A stretch of DNA of 64,000 bases, taken from assembly GCF_015710575.1 (NCBI RefSeq), contig NZ_CP065373.1, forward strand, positions 3,162,001 to 3,226,000, in the 5' to 3' direction. The stretch's first letter is position 1, and each line of letters opens with the position of its first letter. The translations under genes and the position numbers were made by a program. Source of the DNA: Mycolicibacterium mengxianglii (GTDB taxonomy: Bacteria; Actinomycetota; Actinomycetes; Mycobacteriales; Mycobacteriaceae). Of this stretch, positions 40,459 through 49,403 are shown in pieces. The notes under the pieces were generated by a model, which saw nothing but the letters and a program-made list of their open reading frames with translations, was not told where the DNA came from and ran no database searches.

Positions 40459-40503
40459 TTCGGGCGCGCTCGTCACCGCTCAGCGGCGACGAGCGCGCCG
40501 AAA
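40459..40503. terminator. Bidirectional terminator hairpin between convergent genes
   Basis: GCGCGCTCGTC (40464-40474) pairs with GACGAGCGCGC (40488-40498); the stem extends by TTCG/CGAA with a one-base bulge, and AAA on one side and TT on the other suit termination in both directions. It separates the thiolase from the convergent oxidoreductase. Confidence 0.7.
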
Positions 40504-40929
40504 TCACTGGGTCCGGGTGAGCTCGAAGAGCGGGATGACGCGGCTGGTCTTCGACTGGTATTCACCGAATCCCGGCGCGGCGGCAACCACCTTCGGGTAC
40601 AGCTCGTCGCGCTCCTCGAGCGGCAGCTCGCGCACGGTGACGTCATACTCGTCGGTGCCGACCTCGATATGAGCCCGCGGGTTGGCCCGCAGATTGTGCA
40701 CCCAGGCCGGATCTCTGGGCGCACCGGCGTACGAGCCGAGGATCAGCATCTTGCCGTCGATCGTGAAATACGCCAGCGGCGAGAGCCGAGGTTTACCGGA
40801 CTTCGCGCCGGTGGTGTGCAGCAACAGCAGATCGGCACCCGCGAACGGTCCGCCGACCTTGCCGCCGTTGGCGCGGAACTCCTCGACGATCGCGGCATTG
40901 AAGTCATTCGAAGCTGATGGTTGGGTCAC
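40504..40929 (-). CDS. Ddn-like F420-dependent nitroreductase family protein
   Basis: From the GTG at 40929 the product has 141 residues; an ATG five codons upstream (40944) is also possible and neither has a clear ribosome site. The split-barrel family is recognised from FRANGGKVGGPFAGADLLLL, LHTTGAKSGKPRLSPLAYF, SYAGAPRDPAWVHNLRANP and EYDVTVRELPLEERDELY. Members bind the deazaflavin F420 and reduce nitroimidazoles or quinones; the natural substrate here is unknown. Confidence 0.88.
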   Translation of the reverse strand: MTQPSASNDFNAAIVEEFRANGGKVGGPFAGADLLLLHTTGAKSGKPRLSPLAYFTIDGKMLILGSYAGAPRDPAWVHNLRANPRAHIEVGTDEYDVTVRELPLEERDELYPKVVAAAPGFGEYQSKTSRVIPLFELTRTQ

Positions 40930-40981
40930 ACAGCCATGGTGCACCGCTCGACGATCGCGGTCAGAGGGAATGATCAGACAG

Positions 40982-41416
40982 ATGAGCGCAGAACTCGATT
41001 CCCCGATTCCCCGGTTCCACCTGGCGGTGCCGGTCGACGACCTGACTGCGGCGCGGCAGTTCTACGGCGAGGTCCTGGGCTGCGCACCGGGCCGCAGCGA
41101 CGACAGCTGGATCGACTGGAACCTGCACGGCCACCAGCTGGTCACCCACCGGGTGGCGCAGCGTCCGGCGCGGGCGCACAACCCGGTCGACGGCCACGAC
41201 GTGCCGGTGCCGCATTTCGGCCTGATTCTGACGGTGGCGCGCTTCCACGAGCTGGCACAGCGGCTGCGTGCCGCCGAGCAGCAATTCGTCATCGAACCGT
41301 ACGTACGGTTCGAAGGCCAGCCCGGCGAGCAGTGGACGATGTTCCTCTACGACCCCGCCGGAAATGCCTTGGAGTTCAAGGCATTCGCCGACGACTCGCA
41401 GGTATTCGCGACCTGA
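40982..41416 (+). CDS. VOC superfamily (glyoxalase/dioxygenase fold) protein
   Basis: The ATG at 40982 gives 144 residues; an in-frame ATG at 40970 is the alternative. Two beta-alpha-beta-beta-beta modules are visible: FHLAVPVDDLTAARQFYGEV with NLHGHQLVTH, and HFGLILTVARFHELAQRL with DPAGNALEFKAFAD. His (VPHFGLI) and Glu (LEFKAF) could be metal ligands. The substrate cannot be inferred. It is divergent from the Ddn-like gene and convergent with aspS. Confidence 0.85.
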   Translation: MSAELDSPIPRFHLAVPVDDLTAARQFYGEVLGCAPGRSDDSWIDWNLHGHQLVTHRVAQRPARAHNPVDGHDVPVPHFGLILTVARFHELAQRLRAAEQQFVIEPYVRFEGQPGEQWTMFLYDPAGNALEFKAFADDSQVFAT

Positions 41417-41422
41417 GCCGCC

Positions 41423-43198
41423 CTACTCGGCGGTCTTGGCCTTGGGCTTGGCGTCGATACCCGACTCTTTGCGCTGCTGCGGGGTGATCGGTGCGGGAGC
41501 GTCCGTCAGCGGGTCCACACCGCCGCCGGACTTCGGGAACGCGATCACCTCGCGGATGGAATCCACCCCGGCCAGCAGTGCGGTGATCCGGTCCCACCCG
41601 AAGGCGATGCCGCCGTGCGGTGGTGCGCCGAAGGTGAAGGCGTCCAACAGGAATCCGAACTTGTCCTGGGCCTCGTCATGGTCGATGCCCATCATCGCGA
41701 ACACCCGCTCCTGCACGTCACGGCGATGGATACGGATCGACCCGCCGCCGATCTCATTGCCGTTGCAAACGATGTCGTAGGCATTGGCCAGCGCGGAGCC
41801 GGGGTCGGTGTCGAAGGTCGCCTCCGATTCAGGCTTGGGCGCGGTGAAGGCGTGGTGCACCGCGGTCCACGCGCCCGAGCCGACAGCGACGTCCCCGGCG
41901 GCGGTGGCGTCATCGGCGGCTTCGAACAGCGGCCAGTCCACCACCCAGGTGAACGCCCATGCATTCGGGTCGATCATGTCGAGGCGCTTGGCGATCTCGA
42001 TGCGGGTGGCGCCGAGCAGGGCGCGCGCGGCCTTCGCCGAACCGGCCGAGAAGAACACGCAGTCCCCCGGCTTGGCGCCGACATGGGCGGCCAGGCCCTC
42101 CCGCTCGGCGTCGGACAGATTCTTGGCGACCGGACCACCGAGGGTGCCGTCTTCGGCGATCAGCACATAGGCCAGACCTTTGTGGCCCCGCTGCTTGGCG
42201 AATTCCTGCCAACCGTCCAGGGTGCGCCGCGGCTGGGACGCACCGCCCGGCATGACGACCGCACCGACGTAGGGCGACTGGAACACCCGGAACGGGGTGT
42301 CTTTGAAGTACTCGGTGCACTCGACGAGTTCCAGGCCGAAGCGCAGGTCCGGCTTGTCCGAACCGAACCGGCTCATCGCCTCGTTGTAGCTGATCCGCGG
42401 GAGGGGCAGCGGGAGGTCATAACCGATCAGCGCCCACAGCGCACGCAGGACTTCTTCGGACACCGCCATCACGTCGTCGGCAGAGACGAAGCTCATCTCC
42501 ATATCGAGCTGAGTGAACTCGGGCTGGCGGTCCGCGCGGAAATCCTCGTCGCGGTAGCAGCGGGCGATCTGGTAGTACCGCTCCATGCCTGCGACCATCA
42601 GCAGCTGCTTGAACAGCTGCGGGCTCTGCGGCAGGGCGTAGAACGAGCCGGGCTGCAGCCGGGCCGGGACCAGGAAGTCGCGGGCGCCCTCAGGGGTGGA
42701 GCGGGTCAGCGTCGGTGTCTCGATCTCAACGAAGTCATGCTCGGCCAGCACGGCCCGCGCAGCGGCATTGACTTTCGAGCGCAGCCGCAGCGCATTGCCC
42801 GGGCCCTCCCGGCGCAGGTCGAGATACCGGTACTTCAGCCGCGCTTCTTCACCCGCGGTCTCGTCGAGCTGGAACGGCAGCGGGGCGCTCTCCGACAGCA
42901 CGGTCAGCGAGGTGGCATTGACCTCGATCTCGCCGGTGGCGATCTCGGTGTTGGTGTTGCCTTCGGGGCGGATCTCGACCACACCTTCGACGGCCACACA
43001 GAACTCGGCACGCAACCGGTGTGCGGCGGCCAGTACCTCGGCGTCGCGGAACACCACCTGGGCCACTCCGCTGCCGTCGCGCAGGTCGATGAAGATGACA
43101 CCGCCATGGTCACGGCGGCGTGCGACCCAGCCCGCCAACGTCACCGTCTGGCCGGCGTCGGATGCCCGCAACGAACCGGCGGTGTGGGTGCGCAGCAC
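41423..43198 (-). CDS. aspS: Aspartyl-tRNA(Asn) synthetase (non-discriminating type)
   Basis: This class II synthetase starts at GTG 43198 ([10 protein letters not shown]) after AGGAG and has 591 residues. It has an OB-fold anticodon domain (about 1-105), the catalytic core with motif 1, [20 protein letters not shown] (motif 2), a GAD insert (about 290-420) and motif 3 [10 protein letters not shown]. It is the bacterial-type AspS; mycobacteria use it for both Asp and Asn tRNA together with GatCAB, which is known biology and not seen here. The upstream extension of the frame is non-coding. Confidence 0.95.
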   Translation of the reverse strand: MLRTHTAGSLRASDAGQTVTLAGWVARRRDHGGVIFIDLRDGSGVAQVVFRDAEVLAAAHRLRAEFCVAVEGVVEIRPEGNTNTEIATGEIEVNATSLTVLSESAPLPFQLDETAGEEARLKYRYLDLRREGPGNALRLRSKVNAAARAVLAEHDFVEIETPTLTRSTPEGARDFLVPARLQPGSFYALPQSPQLFKQLLMVAGMERYYQIARCYRDEDFRADRQPEFTQLDMEMSFVSADDVMAVSEEVLRALWALIGYDLPLPLPRISYNEAMSRFGSDKPDLRFGLELVECTEYFKDTPFRVFQSPYVGAVVMPGGASQPRRTLDGWQEFAKQRGHKGLAYVLIAEDGTLGGPVAKNLSDAEREGLAAHVGAKPGDCVFFSAGSAKAARALLGATRIEIAKRLDMIDPNAWAFTWVVDWPLFEAADDATAAGDVAVGSGAWTAVHHAFTAPKPESEATFDTDPGSALANAYDIVCNGNEIGGGSIRIHRRDVQERVFAMMGIDHDEAQDKFGFLLDAFTFGAPPHGGIAFGWDRITALLAGVDSIREVIAFPKSGGGVDPLTDAPAPITPQQRKESGIDAKPKAKTAE

Positions 43199-43318
43199 AA
43201 TGCTCCTTGAGGTCGTGGGAGAACGGCAACAGTCTAGAGGTCTGCTGCCGGCCAGAATCCCGAGGCTTTCGCAGACAGGTCGCCGACACGAAGTAGACAG
43301 CTGTGGTGAACTGTCAAC

Positions 43319-43834
43319 ATGGCCGTCAAGCACGAGTGCGAGCGCGTCGATCTGGGCTTCATCGAGACCGCGCCCTACCGGTTCGTCAGCACCATCGAGC
43401 TGGCCATCACTGCGGAACAGCTGTTCGAGGTGCTCTCCGACGCCGAGTCCTGGCCGCACTGGGCCACCGTGATCACCAAGGTGACCTGGACCAGCCCGCT
43501 GCCGCGCGGCGTGGGCACCACCCGCACGGTCCACATGCGCGGGTCCATCGTCGGCGAAGAGGAGTTCCTGGCCTGGGAACCGTTTTCCCACATGGCTTTC
43601 CGTTTCAATGAGGCCAGCACCACCAGCATTTCGGCGTTCGCCGAGGACTACCGGGTGCGCGAGACCGCCCAGGGCTGCCATCTGACCTGGGTGATGGCGA
43701 TCAAGCCCAACGGGCTGGCGGGCAGCATCGGAATGCGTCTGGGCCGCCCGGTGATGGGCTGGCTGTTCCAGCGATTCCTGCACAACCTGCGCCGCTACAC
43801 CGACGCCAGGTACGCGGCCCGAGTCGACGGGTGA
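43319..43834 (+). CDS. SRPBCC family (START-like) protein
   Basis: This 171-residue protein has the helix-grip signature: [20 protein letters not shown], then [25 protein letters not shown] and a C-terminal helix ending [13 protein letters not shown]. Such proteins bind hydrophobic ligands and include polyketide cyclases and CoxG-like proteins; the ligand is unknown. It starts 120 bases from aspS on the opposite strand and is convergent with the esterase gene. Confidence 0.85.
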   Translation: MAVKHECERVDLGFIETAPYRFVSTIELAITAEQLFEVLSDAESWPHWATVITKVTWTSPLPRGVGTTRTVHMRGSIVGEEEFLAWEPFSHMAFRFNEASTTSISAFAEDYRVRETAQGCHLTWVMAIKPNGLAGSIGMRLGRPVMGWLFQRFLHNLRRYTDARYAARVDG

Positions 43835-43859
43835 GGGGCGAGCGAATCAGGTCGGTCGC

Positions 43860-45356
43860 TCAGTACAGACCGGCCCAGGCTGCGCGACGAACCCCGTCGG
43901 GGTCCTCGACGGTGATGTCGCGGGCGGACTGGATGACGCGGGTGGCCCTGGTCTGCGCGTCGTAGCGGGGCCACTCGCCGTCCCAGACCTGCCCGTCCTC
44001 CCACCCGCGGGTGGCGAAATTCAGCCAGGTGCGCTGCATGCGCCGGCCCACAGCAGGCTGTAGCCGCCGACCCAGCGGATGCAGTTTGCGCCCCAGGTAC
44101 GAGCCGTAGCTGTGCTGGATGTGGACGATCTCGCTGCCATGGGTGGCGCCGAGGCCGAGCGCCCGCAGCGTCCACGTCGTGTGTTCGAAGCGGTAGACGT
44201 GGGTCGGGGCGTGGGCGCTGTAGGCGTCGGCGAACGCCCAGGCCGGTGCACCGAACATCACGTCGGAGCCGACGCCGATCAGTGCCCGCCGCCGCGGGAA
44301 ATCCGGGTACGCGGCCAGCACCCGCTCCCGCGCCTGGGCAGCGGTGCGGGCGAAGTAGTCGTCGATGGTGTCGCGGGTGGTCGGCAACATCGGCGGTTTG
44401 GTCCAGGCGAACATCGAAGCCTCATGGCTGTTGGTGCCGATGATCAGCGGAACCCGGGACACCGCGCCGGCCCGGGCGGCCTCGAGTGGATGCTGCGGTA
44501 GCAGCTCGACGCCATGGGTGAGCCCGTAGGCCAGCGTCGGTGAAGTCGCCGCACTCTGCAGCTGCACCACCCCCGCCGCCCGTCGCAGCCGCCGCTGCGG
44601 CAACCCCTTGAGCTCCGCCGGGGCCGCGCCCACCTCGTCGAGGAACCTGCGCGCCTGCTCTGCTCGGGTGTCCCGGTCAGCGATCAACGGCAGTGCCGGG
44701 CTTTGGGCGATGGCCCGCGCGAACAGCCCATCGGCCTGCGGGCATGCCAGCAGCGCCAGCACGGACGTCGCGCCTGCCGATTCACCGAACACGGTGACCC
44801 GCTCCGGGTCACCACCGAAGGCGGCGATGTTCTCGCGCACCCAGCGCAGCGCGGCGAGTTGGTCACGCAGACACAAATTGTCGTCGAAGCCTTCGCCGAG
44901 GGAACCGAGTTCGAATCCGCCGAACACTCCGATGCGGTAGGTGACGTTGACGACGACGACTCCACCGTTGGCGGCCAGGCGTGACCCGTTGTAGAGCTGC
45001 AGTTGCCCGGCACCGTAGACGAACGCGCCGCCGGGGATCCACACCATGACCGGCAGCGAACCCGAGGTGTCCGGGGACCACACGGTCACCGTCAGGCACG
45101 CTTCGTCGCGGATCTTGGGGTCGTCGCGGCCCCCGCCGACAAATGACCGACCTTGCGGCGGCAGCGGCCCGTGTTCGACGACATCGCGCACACCTGCCCA
45201 GGGCCGCACCGGCGCCGGCTCCAGGAAGCGACGATCGCCCACCGGCTGCTCGGCGTACGGCACGCCGCGCCACACGGCCACACCGCCTTCGGTGGTACCC
45301 CGCAACACCCCGCCCGACGTGCGCACGAGGGTCGATTGTTCGATGACGTCGGGCAC
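43860..45356 (-). CDS. Type-B carboxylesterase/lipase
   Basis: I start at GTG 45356 (VPDVIEQSTLVRTSGG), giving 498 residues. The alpha/beta hydrolase has the oxyanion region MVWIPGGAFVYGAG, nucleophile Ser in VFGESAGATSVLAL, probable Glu in the TNSHEASMFAWT region and His in GATHGSEIVHIQH. No signal peptide is seen, so it is cytoplasmic. The long upstream extension of the frame is antisense to the metallopeptidase gene and is discarded. Confidence 0.9.
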   Translation of the reverse strand: MPDVIEQSTLVRTSGGVLRGTTEGGVAVWRGVPYAEQPVGDRRFLEPAPVRPWAGVRDVVEHGPLPPQGRSFVGGGRDDPKIRDEACLTVTVWSPDTSGSLPVMVWIPGGAFVYGAGQLQLYNGSRLAANGGVVVVNVTYRIGVFGGFELGSLGEGFDDNLCLRDQLAALRWVRENIAAFGGDPERVTVFGESAGATSVLALLACPQADGLFARAIAQSPALPLIADRDTRAEQARRFLDEVGAAPAELKGLPQRRLRRAAGVVQLQSAATSPTLAYGLTHGVELLPQHPLEAARAGAVSRVPLIIGTNSHEASMFAWTKPPMLPTTRDTIDDYFARTAAQARERVLAAYPDFPRRRALIGVGSDVMFGAPAWAFADAYSAHAPTHVYRFEHTTWTLRALGLGATHGSEIVHIQHSYGSYLGRKLHPLGRRLQPAVGRRMQRTWLNFATRGWEDGQVWDGEWPRYDAQTRATRVIQSARDITVEDPDGVRRAAWAGLY

Positions 45357-45423
45357 CCCAGAATCGTAGTGTGCAAAGCTATATGCGCACGTAGTGGCGG
45401 CTTCGCGACGGGAGGGGTGCGCA

Positions 45424-46311
45424 GTGACCTTCAACGAAGGTATGCGGATCGACACCAGCACCACCAGGACCGGCGGAGGTGGTCGCGGCCCGGGTCGGGG
45501 CATGGCCATCGGCGGCGGCCTCGGCGGTCTGCTGGTCGTGGTGGTCGCGTTGTTCCTCGGCGTCGACCCCGGCGATGTGCTGAGCCAGCAGGGTCTCGAA
45601 ACCGACAACGTGCAGGCACCCGGTATCGATGTCAGCCATTGCCGTACCGGTGCGGATGCCAACGCCGATGTCGACTGCCGGGTGATCGCGACCGGCAATT
45701 CACTCGACGGGATATGGCCGCAACTGTTGCCTGACTACACCCGCCCGGGGTTGTTCCTGTTCACCGGTTCGGTGGACACCGCGTGCGGCCCGGCTGACAG
45801 CGCCGTCGGTCCGTTTTACTGCCCTGGTGACCAGACCGCCTATTTCGACACCGGCTTCTTCGACGTGCTCAGAACGCAATTCGGTTCCAGCGGTGGACCA
45901 TTGGCACAGGAGTATGTGGTGGCCCACGAGTTCGGCCACCACGTCCAGAACCTGCAGGGCGATCTCGGTCGCGCTCAACAAGGCGCCCAGGGCGCCACCG
46001 GCAACGGGGTGCGCACCGAACTGCAGGCCGACTGCTACGCCGGGGTGTGGGCGCATTACGCCGCCATCACCAAGCAGCCGGGCACCGACGTCACGTACCT
46101 GGAACCGTTGACCGACAACGACATCAACGACGCCTTGTCCGCGGCGGCCTCGGTGGGCGACGACCGCATCCAACAGGCCTCGACGGGCCGGGTGAATCCC
46201 GAGGCGTGGACGCACGGATCCGCCCAGCAGCGGCAGAAGTGGTTCACGCAGGGATACCGCACCGGCGATCCGAATGCCTGCGATACCTTCGCGACCAACG
46301 ACCTTGGGTAG
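45424..46311 (+). CDS. Neutral zinc metallopeptidase, YpfJ family, membrane-anchored
   Basis: The GTG at 45424 (VTFNEGMRIDTST) follows GGGAGGGG and gives 295 residues; an earlier GTG at 45394 is less likely. A glycine-rich cytoplasmic start and one TM helix (about 27-45) are followed by the YpfJ catalytic domain. The motif VVAHEFGHHVQNLQG and the downstream ELQADCYAGVWAHY provide the zinc site and third ligand. It corresponds to Rv2575 in the same neighbourhood as aspS. The substrate is unknown. Confidence 0.9.
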   Translation: MTFNEGMRIDTSTTRTGGGGRGPGRGMAIGGGLGGLLVVVVALFLGVDPGDVLSQQGLETDNVQAPGIDVSHCRTGADANADVDCRVIATGNSLDGIWPQLLPDYTRPGLFLFTGSVDTACGPADSAVGPFYCPGDQTAYFDTGFFDVLRTQFGSSGGPLAQEYVVAHEFGHHVQNLQGDLGRAQQGAQGATGNGVRTELQADCYAGVWAHYAAITKQPGTDVTYLEPLTDNDINDALSAAASVGDDRIQQASTGRVNPEAWTHGSAQQRQKWFTQGYRTGDPNACDTFATNDLG

Positions 46312-47947
46312 GGCGCACACTGCGGTCGACGCTGTCGCCGAACGCTACCTCGACACCTTCGCTACGCTCGACCCTTGCGCGGCAACAGAAATGGGCATCA
46401 TTGGTCACGATGACGAGCTGACCGACTACTCCCCCGATGGGGTGGCGGCCCGCGCCGAGGCCGCCCGGGCGACGTTGACGCAGCTGGCCGCCGTGGATCC
46501 GGTGGACGAGTGCGACCGGGTCACTGTCGCCGCCATGCGGGAACGTCTCGGCGTGGCGCTCGAACTGCACGACGCGGGGCTCGACGTCGGCGAACTGAAC
46601 GTCATCGCCTCACCTCTGCAGACGATGCGCGACGTATTCGATCTGATGGCCACCGATACCGACAGCGACTGGGCGACGATCAGCCGCCGGTTGGCTCTGG
46701 TGCCGGACCGGGTGCAGGGCTACGTCGCCGGACTCCGCGCCGCGGCCGGCGGTGATCACCCACCCGCTGTCCGTCAGGTCGAGCGCGGCATCGCCCAGGC
46801 GGTGCGCACCCAGGGGCTTTTTGTCGCCATGGTGGCCGGCGAGCCCGCCACCGACCCGCTGCTCAACAACGAACTGCGCGAGCACGCCGAGGCCGCCGCG
46901 GCTGCGTACGCGGGGCTGGCCGAGGCACTGCGCTCGGAGATCGGCCCGCTGGCCGGCGCCGCCGACGCGTGTGGCCGCGATGCCTACCGGCTGCATTCAC
47001 GGGCGTTCCTGGGCACCGGGATCGATCTCGAGGAAACCTACGCCTGGGGCTTGGACCAGCTGGAAAGCATTGTCGCCGAACAGGAGTCGATCGCCCAACA
47101 GCTCTATCCCGGCGCCTCGGTCGCCGAGGCGTTGCGGCGGCTCGATACCGAGCCCCGGTACGTCATCACCGGCACCGACGCGTTGCAACGCTGGATGCAG
47201 GACCTCTCCGATCGCGCCGTGTCAGCACTGGCGGACACCCACTTCGACATCGCCGATCCGCTGCGCAATCTGGAATGCCGGATCGCGCCCACCCAGAACG
47301 GCGGCATCTATTACACCGGCCCGTCGGAGGACCTCACCCGGCCCGGGCGCATGTGGTGGTCGGTGCCACCGGGCGTGGACACCTTCCACACCTGGCAGGA
47401 AACGACGACGGTGTTCCACGAAGGCGTACCCGGGCACCACCTGCAGATCGGCCGGGCCGTGGTCCTCGCCGATGAGCTGAACCGGTGGCGGCGGCTGGGC
47501 TGCTGGGTGTCCGGCCACGGTGAGGGCTGGGCGCTGTACGCCGAGAGGCTGATGGCCGAACTCGGCTGGCTCGACGACCCAGGCGCGCGGCTGGGCATGC
47601 TCGACGCCCAACGTTTCCGGGCCGCCCGCGTGGTGATCGACATCGGCGTGCACTGCGGCCTGAGCGCCCCCGACGGCGGCGTGTGGGATGCGGTGCGCGC
47701 GTGGGATTTCCTGACCACCCACAGTGCCATGGCCGAGGCCAATCTGAGTTTCGAGCTCGACCGCTACCTGGGCTGGCCCGGCCAGGCTCCGTCCTACGCT
47801 GTCGGACAACGGTTCTGGCAGCAACTGCGCCACGAGGTGACCGCCAAGGGCACCCCGCTCAAGGAATTCCACAGCCGGGCACTGGATCTGGGCGGGCTGC
47901 CGCTGGATGTACTGGCTGCCGCGCTCAGAGCCGGGACTGGGCCTTGA
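46274..47947 (+). CDS. DUF885 family putative metallopeptidase
   Basis: The ATG at 46274 overlaps the previous gene by 38 bases; a TTG at 46304 is a shorter option. The 557-residue helical protein matches DUF885 (COG4805), with the zinc motif VFHEGVPGHHLQIGR and a following GHGEGWALYAERL carrying the third ligand. Members are distant relatives of M3/M32-type peptidases. Its 3' end overlaps the convergent thioesterase by 23 bases. Confidence 0.88.
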   Translation: MPAIPSRPTTLGRAHTAVDAVAERYLDTFATLDPCAATEMGIIGHDDELTDYSPDGVAARAEAARATLTQLAAVDPVDECDRVTVAAMRERLGVALELHDAGLDVGELNVIASPLQTMRDVFDLMATDTDSDWATISRRLALVPDRVQGYVAGLRAAAGGDHPPAVRQVERGIAQAVRTQGLFVAMVAGEPATDPLLNNELREHAEAAAAAYAGLAEALRSEIGPLAGAADACGRDAYRLHSRAFLGTGIDLEETYAWGLDQLESIVAEQESIAQQLYPGASVAEALRRLDTEPRYVITGTDALQRWMQDLSDRAVSALADTHFDIADPLRNLECRIAPTQNGGIYYTGPSEDLTRPGRMWWSVPPGVDTFHTWQETTTVFHEGVPGHHLQIGRAVVLADELNRWRRLGCWVSGHGEGWALYAERLMAELGWLDDPGARLGMLDAQRFRAARVVIDIGVHCGLSAPDGGVWDAVRAWDFLTTHSAMAEANLSFELDRYLGWPGQAPSYAVGQRFWQQLRHEVTAKGTPLKEFHSRALDLGGLPLDVLAAALRAGTGP

Positions 47948-48803
47948 TCGAGTTGTCCGTCGTGCGCAGCGGCCGGATCAACCCCTCCTGGGCGAAGGAT
48001 GCCAGCAGGGCGCCCTCCTCGCTGTGCACGGTGCCGCGGACATAGGACATCCCGGCACCGACCTGGGTGCTTTCATGGGTGTAGAGCAGCCAGCCGTCCC
48101 AGCGGACAGGCTCATGGAAGCTCACGGTGATCGTCATGGGCGCCGTCGACACCGTCAGATGGGCCTGGCTGGTCCCGATGCCCTCATGTGCGCGCATGGT
48201 GGTCGAGATGCCCAGGTGTCCGGTGAAGTAGGCGATGAGCGCCTTGGCGAGATCGTCCCGGTCGGGCACCGGGTCGTAGTGCAGCCAGGCATGCAGCTCA
48301 GGTGGGCCCACCTCGTCGGGGCTGTTCACATCCACCACGTCGACCAGCCGCACCTGACGCCCTGTCATCGGCATGTTGCCCGGATGGGCCTCGGCGGGTC
48401 CAGCGACCTCGGGCTTTGGCAGATGGTGGGCGATGACGTCTTCGGTGGGGACATCGGCCAGGATCGTCATGGTGATGGTGCGTTTGCCGTTCTGCGAGGC
48501 GGTCACGACCGCGACCGCGGTGGAGCGGCCTTCGTTCACGACGTCGATCGACAGCTCGACAGGTGCGCCGACGAACACCGCGCGGCTGAACACCGCGTGG
48601 GCTGAGCGGATGGACTTACCCGGAAAGCGTTTGGCCACAGCGACGATCGCCTGCGCCAGCACCTGGGTGCCCTCCACCACCTGACGGTCGTCCTCCCCGG
48701 CCCGGCCGGTGTCGGCGCTCACCTGGTCGCCGGTGAGCTCCACGTCGAACAGGTCGACGAGTTCGCCCAGCGTCCAGAGCACCTGATCTGATTCCGTCGT
48801 CAT
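47925..48803 (-). CDS. Acyl-CoA thioesterase II (TesB-like, double hotdog)
   Basis: The ATG at 48803 (MTTESDQVLWTLGELV) gives 292 residues. The N-terminal hotdog (about 10-130) has SIRSAHAVFSRAVFVGAPVE and the C-terminal one (about 165-285) has SFHEPVRWDGWLLYTHESTQ, the usual TesB signature with a conserved Thr/Gln site. It hydrolyses medium- or long-chain acyl-CoA. It is divergent from the acyl-CoA dehydrogenase operon across a 296-base gap, and the two may share a lipid pathway. Confidence 0.88.
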   Translation of the reverse strand: MTTESDQVLWTLGELVDLFDVELTGDQVSADTGRAGEDDRQVVEGTQVLAQAIVAVAKRFPGKSIRSAHAVFSRAVFVGAPVELSIDVVNEGRSTAVAVVTASQNGKRTITMTILADVPTEDVIAHHLPKPEVAGPAEAHPGNMPMTGRQVRLVDVVDVNSPDEVGPPELHAWLHYDPVPDRDDLAKALIAYFTGHLGISTTMRAHEGIGTSQAHLTVSTAPMTITVSFHEPVRWDGWLLYTHESTQVGAGMSYVRGTVHSEEGALLASFAQEGLIRPLRTTDNSIKAQSRL

Positions 48804-49030
48804 TGGCCGTTGTCCCTCTCGAGTTGAAGATGCATGAACCCACGAATTCACAAGTCGCCGTGGCGGTCACACGTGGCCCTGCGGCCTTGGGTCCAAGACA
48901 GTAGCGCCAGCCCGACCGATTGCGCTAGGCACTCGCTCAACACGCCGTGCCGGCGTCTCGCAGCCCGGGAAACCTCGCCCAGCTGCGCAAACACTCCCGC
49001 CAGACATCCCTGGATCAGGCCTCCCTACGC

Positions 49031-49049
49031 GTGGTAACGTCGTTACCAC
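49031..49049. promoter_or_regulatory. 19-bp perfect palindrome, probable TetR-type operator
   Basis: GTGGTAACG and CGTTACCAC flank a single T, a perfect 9+1+9 inverted repeat 51 bases before the start of the truncated amidohydrolase gene. A second shorter palindrome, TAATGGCATTA, follows at 49056-49066 and repeats the ATTACC half-site. The rest of the 48804-49099 gap shows no gene. The layout suits repression of the acyl-CoA operon by a TetR-family protein encoded elsewhere. Confidence 0.7.
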
Positions 49050-49099
49050 TATCGATAATGGCATTACCAGTTACATATAGTCCACCTTCCAGGAGTTCG

Positions 49100-49342
49100 A
49101 TGCCGTCACGCGACTTGTCGTATCCCGTGTTCGACGCGGACAACCACTTCTATGAGCTCGGCTCCGACTGGCCGCACCCGGAGGGACTGGCTGACCCGAT
49201 CAACCTCGTCGGAGACCTCGAGACGATGGGTCTCGACGACGAAGGAATCCGGAAGATCATGGGTGGCAATCTCGTCGACCTCTTCAAGGTGCCCAACAAG
49301 AAGGTCTTCAAGCCCGACGCACCCGCCCTCGTGCCGGCCTGA
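49100..49342 (+). pseudogene. Internally deleted amidohydrolase, 80 codons remain
   Basis: The ATG at 49100 has an excellent AGGAG site 5 bases upstream. The first 19 residues (MPSRDLSYPVFDADNHFYE) are the N-terminus of an amidohydrolase_2 protein, with the metal-binding DADNH stretch. They run directly into the C-terminal end of the same family (LGSDWPHPEGLADPINLVG, then KIMGGNLVDLFKV). About 300 residues between are missing, with the frame preserved. It leads the acyl-CoA dehydrogenase operon. No activity is expected. Confidence 0.8.
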
Positions 49343-49403
49343 CGATCCAGCACGCGCGCAAGCGCGCTCAACTCTCGAAATCCGTAAAGGCGCAGCAGAT
49401 CTC

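Noticed and set aside
41615..43210. A 531-codon plus-strand frame over aspS
   Set aside because: Antisense to aspS; no homology and no ribosome site.
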